Below the pieces are notes generated by a model that was not told where the DNA came from, ran no database searches, and worked only from the letters and a program-made list of their open reading frames with translations. Position numbers and translations under genes: made by a program. Below, piece by piece: positions 13,895 to 13,895 of a stretch of 13,895 nt of DNA. This DNA comes from Deltaproteobacteria bacterium (GTDB lineage Bacteria > Desulfobacterota > Desulfobulbia > Desulfobulbales > BM004): positions 1-13,895 of the forward strand of contig JAFDCT010000223.1 in assembly GCA_019312695.1 (NCBI GenBank), in the 5' to 3' direction. How positions within the stretch are numbered: position 1 is the first letter of the stretch; each line of letters begins with the position of its first letter.

Positions 13895-13895
13895 A

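Overview
The window looks like a chromosomal segment of a Gram-negative, sulfur-cycle-type deltaproteobacterium (Desulfobacterota, perhaps Desulfobulbales-like). The lineage is an inference from gene types: a c-type-heme histidine kinase paired with an NtrC-class regulator, a 'two-CW' cysteine domain, Mpl for a DAP-type wall, and a dTDP-rhamnose pathway. No rRNA or universal marker gene is present to confirm it.

Left part (1-5215), signalling. A tRNA-Ala(GGC) is followed by a same-strand cassette: a PhnD-like periplasmic lipoprotein, a membrane histidine kinase with a CxxCH heme motif in its periplasmic loop, and a sigma-54-type response regulator overlapping the kinase by ATGA. The regulator has Trp at the first position of its GAFTGA loop. 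A receiver-PilZ protein (predicted c-di-GMP effector) converges on the cassette from the other strand.

Middle (5216-7631). A 766-base gap holds several small inverted repeats and an unrecognised 101-codon stop-free stretch. It is followed by a small conserved-looking gene and mpl, the murein-tripeptide ligase of peptidoglycan recycling.

Right part (7632-13500), all on the minus strand. A two-CW/NAD-dependent epimerase-like fusion protein is followed by rfbA, rfbC, rfbD, a broken four-helix-bundle (23S rRNA intervening-sequence protein family, IVP) gene, and rfbB. Together rfbABCD encode the complete pathway from glucose-1-phosphate to dTDP-L-rhamnose, for O-antigen or other surface polysaccharide.

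The most striking signal is a family of degenerate tandem heptamers, consensus GGACTGA (TCAGTCC on the other strand), with strict 7-base period. It occupies most spacers of the rfb locus and was not noticed in the first 7.6 kb. Arrays also lie inside coding sequence: three in-frame blocks in rfbB encode extra Ser/Pro/Gln-rich linkers and account for its unusual length, and another encodes the last six residues of RfbD. The IVP pseudogene sits between arrays of opposite orientation. A compact pair of opposed arrays with no gene between them lies in the rfbC-rfbD spacer. This looks like a repeat family, possibly tied to IVP genes, that spreads into spacers and tolerated protein loops.
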